Part shown: in pieces, positions 61,292 to 64,000 of the stretch | Numbering within the stretch: position 1 is the first letter of the stretch | How the letters are laid out: each line of letters opens with the position of its first letter | Source of the DNA: Bacillus sp. NEB1478 | GTDB lineage: Bacteria; Bacillota; Bacilli; Bacillales; Fictibacillaceae | Length of the DNA stretch: 64,000 nucleotides | Assembly: GCF_031582965.1 (NCBI RefSeq) | Contig: NZ_CP134049.1 | Coordinates: 3,866,925-3,930,924 of the forward strand | Reading direction: 5' to 3' | The notes under the pieces: model-generated | What the model was told of the DNA's origin: nothing | What the model saw: the letters and a program-made list of their open reading frames with translations, nothing else | The model's database searches: none | Made by a program: the position numbers and the translations under genes

Positions 61292-61322
61292 ATAAAAGCT
61301 ACCGGTCTTCCGGCAGCTTTAT
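61292..61322 (-). terminator. Terminator after dnaN
   Basis: GCTGCCGG and CCGGTAGC pair around AAGA, followed by TTTTATTTTC on the minus strand. Confidence 0.85.
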
Positions 61323-61324
61323 AT

Positions 61325-62467
61325 TTAGTAAGTTCTTACCGGCAAGATTAATTGACGGATGGAATCTTCTCCTACAGGTTGAATTAAGAAAGGACGCATT
61401 GCCCCAGTAAAGAGGACGCTGATTTCAGAGCAGTCCATTACTTTCAGAGCTTCCATGACATATTTAGCATTAAAAGAGATTTTCAATTCTTCGCCTTCAA
61501 TCTCTTCTGCAATGATATGTTCAAAAACTTTACCGATCTCAGGTGAGTTCGATGATATTTCAATGGTTTGGTTATCGAGTGATGCAAGTTTTACTACATT
61601 GTTTCTTCCTTCTCTAGCTAATAATGAAGCCCGGTCGATTGCTTGCAAGAATTCTTTTGTCTTTAAAACAAACGTTGTTTTGCTTTCTGAAGGAATCAAC
61701 TTAGTTGTATCTGGATAATTCCCGTCTAATAAACGAGAGAATAATAAGATATTCTTCGCTTTAAATAGGATTTGGTTGTTTGTCACAACGATTTGTACTT
61801 TCTCAGCATTCTCATCAATAATCTTGGACAGTTCATTCAAACTTTTGCCCGGGATGACGACGTTTTGAAACGAAAGATCATTAGCATTAGAATCAATCGG
61901 CATTTTGCGCTGCGCCAGTCGGTGACTATCTGTTGCAATACAGTTTAACACTCCGTCTGATAACGTCCAGTTCACACCAGTAAGTATAGGGCGTGTTTCT
62001 GAGGTGGACACTGCAAAGACAGTTTGGCGAATCATTGTTTTAAGAAGATCACTTTGAATTTCAAAAACAAGATCTTCCTCAATTTGCGGTAGGTGAGGAT
62101 ATTCTTCAGGATCTAAGCCTAATAAACTAAATTCAGATGAACCTGAGCGAAGAGTTGTTTCAAAACGTTCCCCGACCTCAATTTCTACTGTATCATTCGG
62201 TAGTTTTTTTACGATTTCTGAAAAATAACGAGCAGGAAGAACAACGCTTCCTTCTTTTGATACTTCGATATGTACGTGATCGTCTTCTTCAACTGGGATA
62301 AGTCTTTCAATCGAAATATCAGAATCGCTACCAGTTAAATGTACACCATCAAATGTAACTTCCATTTTGATACCCGTTAGAATAGGAATTGTAGTTCTAG
62401 AAGATACAGCTTTCATGACATCTTGAACAGCTTCAATCAACTGGTTCAATTGAATCTTAACTTTCAT
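61325..62467 (-). CDS. dnaN: DNA polymerase III beta sliding clamp
   Basis: DnaN is the ring-shaped processivity clamp, target of DnaX/HolB loading and YabA binding. The 380 residues match the three-domain clamp (about 1-125, 126-250, 251-380), with the protease-like strand LPARYFSEIVKKLPND near 75, RPILTGVNW near 157 and the C-terminal MRPFLIQPVGED...LILPVRTY typical of Firmicutes. AGGGGG precedes the ATG. It follows the oriC unwinding region. Confidence 0.97.
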   Translation of the reverse strand: MKVKIQLNQLIEAVQDVMKAVSSRTTIPILTGIKMEVTFDGVHLTGSDSDISIERLIPVEEDDHVHIEVSKEGSVVLPARYFSEIVKKLPNDTVEIEVGERFETTLRSGSSEFSLLGLDPEEYPHLPQIEEDLVFEIQSDLLKTMIRQTVFAVSTSETRPILTGVNWTLSDGVLNCIATDSHRLAQRKMPIDSNANDLSFQNVVIPGKSLNELSKIIDENAEKVQIVVTNNQILFKAKNILLFSRLLDGNYPDTTKLIPSESKTTFVLKTKEFLQAIDRASLLAREGRNNVVKLASLDNQTIEISSNSPEIGKVFEHIIAEEIEGEELKISFNAKYVMEALKVMDCSEISVLFTGAMRPFLIQPVGEDSIRQLILPVRTY

Positions 62468-62499
62468 TTTTTTTACCCCCTGTTATTTATTAAAATCTT

Positions 62500-62637
62500 T
62501 AAAAAAATAGTAGTAATAGTAATAGGCGCTGTGAATTTGTGGATAAGCCCAAAATACAAATATATAACAGCCTATCCACATGTGGACAGACTGTGTATAA
62601 ATGCGTACAAGTTATTCACAGTATTCACCGGTAATCA
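62500..62637. other. oriC: oriC: DnaA boxes, DnaA-trios and AT-rich unwinding element
   Basis: The dnaA-dnaN gap contains six trios in a row (62508-62525: TAG TAG TAA TAG TAA TAG), a GC cap (GCGC), then DnaA boxes: degenerate TGTGAATTT (62530-62538), perfect TGTGGATAA (62538-62546), back-to-back CTATCCACA/TGTGGACAG (62572-62589), TGTGTATAA (62592-62600), TTATTCACA (62612-62620). An AT-rich stretch lies on the dnaN side (62483-62507). This is the basal unwinding layout known from B. subtilis. The second half of a bipartite origin would lie upstream of dnaA, outside the window. Confidence 0.92.
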
Positions 62638-63993
62638 TTAGATTGATTTTAACTGATCATGTATCTCTTGTACTTTCTTTTGCAGCATATGATCTATAAT
62701 AAGTAACTTGGAAATTTTTTCATGGGCATGGAGAACGGTAGTATGATCACGGCCGCCAAATTCTTCGCCAATTTTAGGAAGCGAATTATCTGTAAGCTCT
62801 CGAGATAAATACATAGCGATCTGTCTTGGGAAAGCAACTGTTTTCGTTCTCTTTTTAGCCGTAAAATCTTCTAGCTTTACATTATAATGCTTGCCAACAA
62901 CTTCTTGTATATGATGAATAGTAAGAGTCCTCGGTTTGGCAGATGGGATGATGTCCCGCAATGCTTCTGCTGCTAAATCAGCATTCATATCTTGATTAAT
63001 TAATGATGAATAAGCAACAACACGAATAAGTGCACCTTCAAGCTCACGAATGTTTGTATCGATTTGATTTGCGATATACAGCATTACTTCATTAGGTATA
63101 TCGAGACCTTCTGCTTTCGCCTTCTTACGTAAAATCGCAATCCTCGTTTCTAAGTCCGGCGGTGTAATGTCGGTAATTAAACCCCATTCAAAACGTGAAC
63201 GAAGTCTGTCTTCCAAGGTTGGTATTTCCTTTGGAGGACGGTCACTCGAGATTACGATTTGTTTACTTTCCTCATGAAGCGCATTAAATGTATGGAAAAA
63301 TTCCTCTTGAGTTGATTCTTTTCCAGCGAGGAATTGAATATCATCTATTAAAAGCACGTCTATGCTGCGATACTTATTGCGAAATTCTACCGCTTTGTTA
63401 TCACGGATAGAGTTAATAAACTCATTTGTAAATTTCTCTGATGATAAATAAACAACTTTTGCTCTTGGATTGTGCTCCAGTACATAATGTCCGATCGCAT
63501 GCATTAAATGTGTTTTTCCTAAACCAACACCACCATAAATAAATAGCGGATTATATGCTTTAGCCGGCGCTTCTGCAACTGCTAGCGACGCAGCGTGAGC
63601 GAAACGGTTTCCTGAACCGATAACAAACCGGTCAAATGTATATTTCGGATTTAGCATACTTTGAGAAACTTCTTCATGCGGTTCTTTATGCGGTTTTGGA
63701 GCTTTCTTCATCGCTTGTTCTAAATCTAAGTCTAATTCTGCTTGATTTTGCGGAATGATGAACTTTACATCAAGTGCAGCACCCGTAACGTCCAATAATG
63801 TTTCAGAAATAATGCCAGCATATCTGGATTCTAGCCAGTCGCGGGCAAATTCATTCGGTGCTGTTATCACAAGCGTATCATTTTGCAATGCATGAGCTGT
63901 TGTAGATTTTAACCAGGTTTCAAAGCTTGGCTTACTGACTTTTGTTTCTATTGCAGCTAGCGCTTTGGACCATAGGTCATTTATATTTTCCAA
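62638..63993 (-). CDS. dnaA: Chromosomal replication initiator DnaA
   Basis: DnaA binds DnaA boxes, forms a helical filament on DnaA-trios and opens oriC. The 451 residues show domain I (about 1-80, [20 protein letters not shown]), a linker, AAA+ domain III with Walker [11 protein letters not shown] near 154 and Walker [11 protein letters not shown] near 213, and domain IV with the DnaA signature [15 protein letters not shown] near 411-425. It starts at TTG (63993), as B. subtilis dnaA does; only 7 bp of upstream sequence are in the window, so its promoter and ribosome site are only partly seen. SiaA, YabA and Soj targets cannot be judged. Confidence 0.97.
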   Translation of the reverse strand: MENINDLWSKALAAIETKVSKPSFETWLKSTTAHALQNDTLVITAPNEFARDWLESRYAGIISETLLDVTGAALDVKFIIPQNQAELDLDLEQAMKKAPKPHKEPHEEVSQSMLNPKYTFDRFVIGSGNRFAHAASLAVAEAPAKAYNPLFIYGGVGLGKTHLMHAIGHYVLEHNPRAKVVYLSSEKFTNEFINSIRDNKAVEFRNKYRSIDVLLIDDIQFLAGKESTQEEFFHTFNALHEESKQIVISSDRPPKEIPTLEDRLRSRFEWGLITDITPPDLETRIAILRKKAKAEGLDIPNEVMLYIANQIDTNIRELEGALIRVVAYSSLINQDMNADLAAEALRDIIPSAKPRTLTIHHIQEVVGKHYNVKLEDFTAKKRTKTVAFPRQIAMYLSRELTDNSLPKIGEEFGGRDHTTVLHAHEKISKLLIIDHMLQKKVQEIHDQLKSI

Positions 63994-64000
63994 CCAATTT

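Overview
The window is the replication-origin region of a low-GC, endospore-forming Firmicute of the family Bacillaceae. The evidence is gene order and content: read on the minus strand from the right edge, it runs dnaA-dnaN-yaaA-recF-remB-gyrB-gyrA-rrn-guaB-dacA-pdxST-serS-tRNA-Ser-metNIQ-tadA-ffs-dnaX-ebfC-recR-yaaL-bofA-rrn-csfB-yaaO-tmk-darA-yaaR-holB-ricT-yabA-yabB-yazA-rsmI-metG-tatD-yabE-rnmV-rsmA-yabG-veg-sspF-ispE-purR-ridA-spoVG-glmU-prs-ctc. This is almost the textbook Bacillus subtilis order. Sporulation genes (csfB, bofA, yabG, sspF, spoVG) show a spore former. A Fictibacillus-like genus is possible, but I cannot prove it without a 16S comparison. The published sequence is in reverse orientation, so almost every gene is on the minus strand. 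The plus-strand exceptions are abrB, yaaI-dgk-dck and yaaC.

Layout. 62.5-64 kb: dnaA, the unwinding part of oriC (DnaA boxes plus DnaA-trios) and dnaN. 53.6-62 kb: replication and topology genes (recF, remB, gyrB, gyrA) and a degenerate HD-GYP gene. 47.5-53.4 kb: a complete 16S-23S-5S operon. 40-47.5 kb: yaaC, guaB, dacA, pdxST, T-box-controlled serS and tRNA-Ser. 36.8-39.5 kb: a SAM-riboswitch-controlled methionine ABC importer, inserted where B. subtilis has none. 30.5-36.8 kb: deoxynucleoside kinases, yaaI, tadA, SRP RNA and the dnaX-ebfC-recR-yaaL-bofA group. 25.2-30.4 kb: a second rRNA operon. 17.2-24.5 kb: a VOC protein, a cold-shock protein, csfB, yaaO and the tmk-to-yabA operon. 0-17 kb: tRNA and rRNA modification genes, abrB, and then the veg-to-ctc block.

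The genes fit together as a growth and sporulation decision region: initiation (dnaA, yabA, holB, dnaX), nucleotide supply (prs, guaB, purR, tmk, dgk, dck), translation capacity (two rrn operons, metG, serS, rsmA, rsmI, tadA, ffs) and transition-state control (abrB with Spo0A boxes, spoVG with a sigma-H promoter, csfB with a sigma-F promoter, ricT, darA).

The most unusual content is non-coding. One family of about 120-bp elements can fold as RNA. It occurs as a tandem array of three at 39.7-40.07 kb, once at 9.6-9.84 kb, and inside the transcribed spacers of both rRNA operons: the 16S-23S spacer of both, and the 23S-5S spacer of only one. Their closing stems and an internal hairpin change sequence but keep pairing. 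A second repeat family of about 350 bp lies downstream of each rrn operon, with a third copy close by. Two further interspersed repeats lie at 0.58-0.84 kb and 57.49-57.61 kb. Other regulatory points include a stem that hides the sspF ribosome binding site and a terminator in the metG leader.
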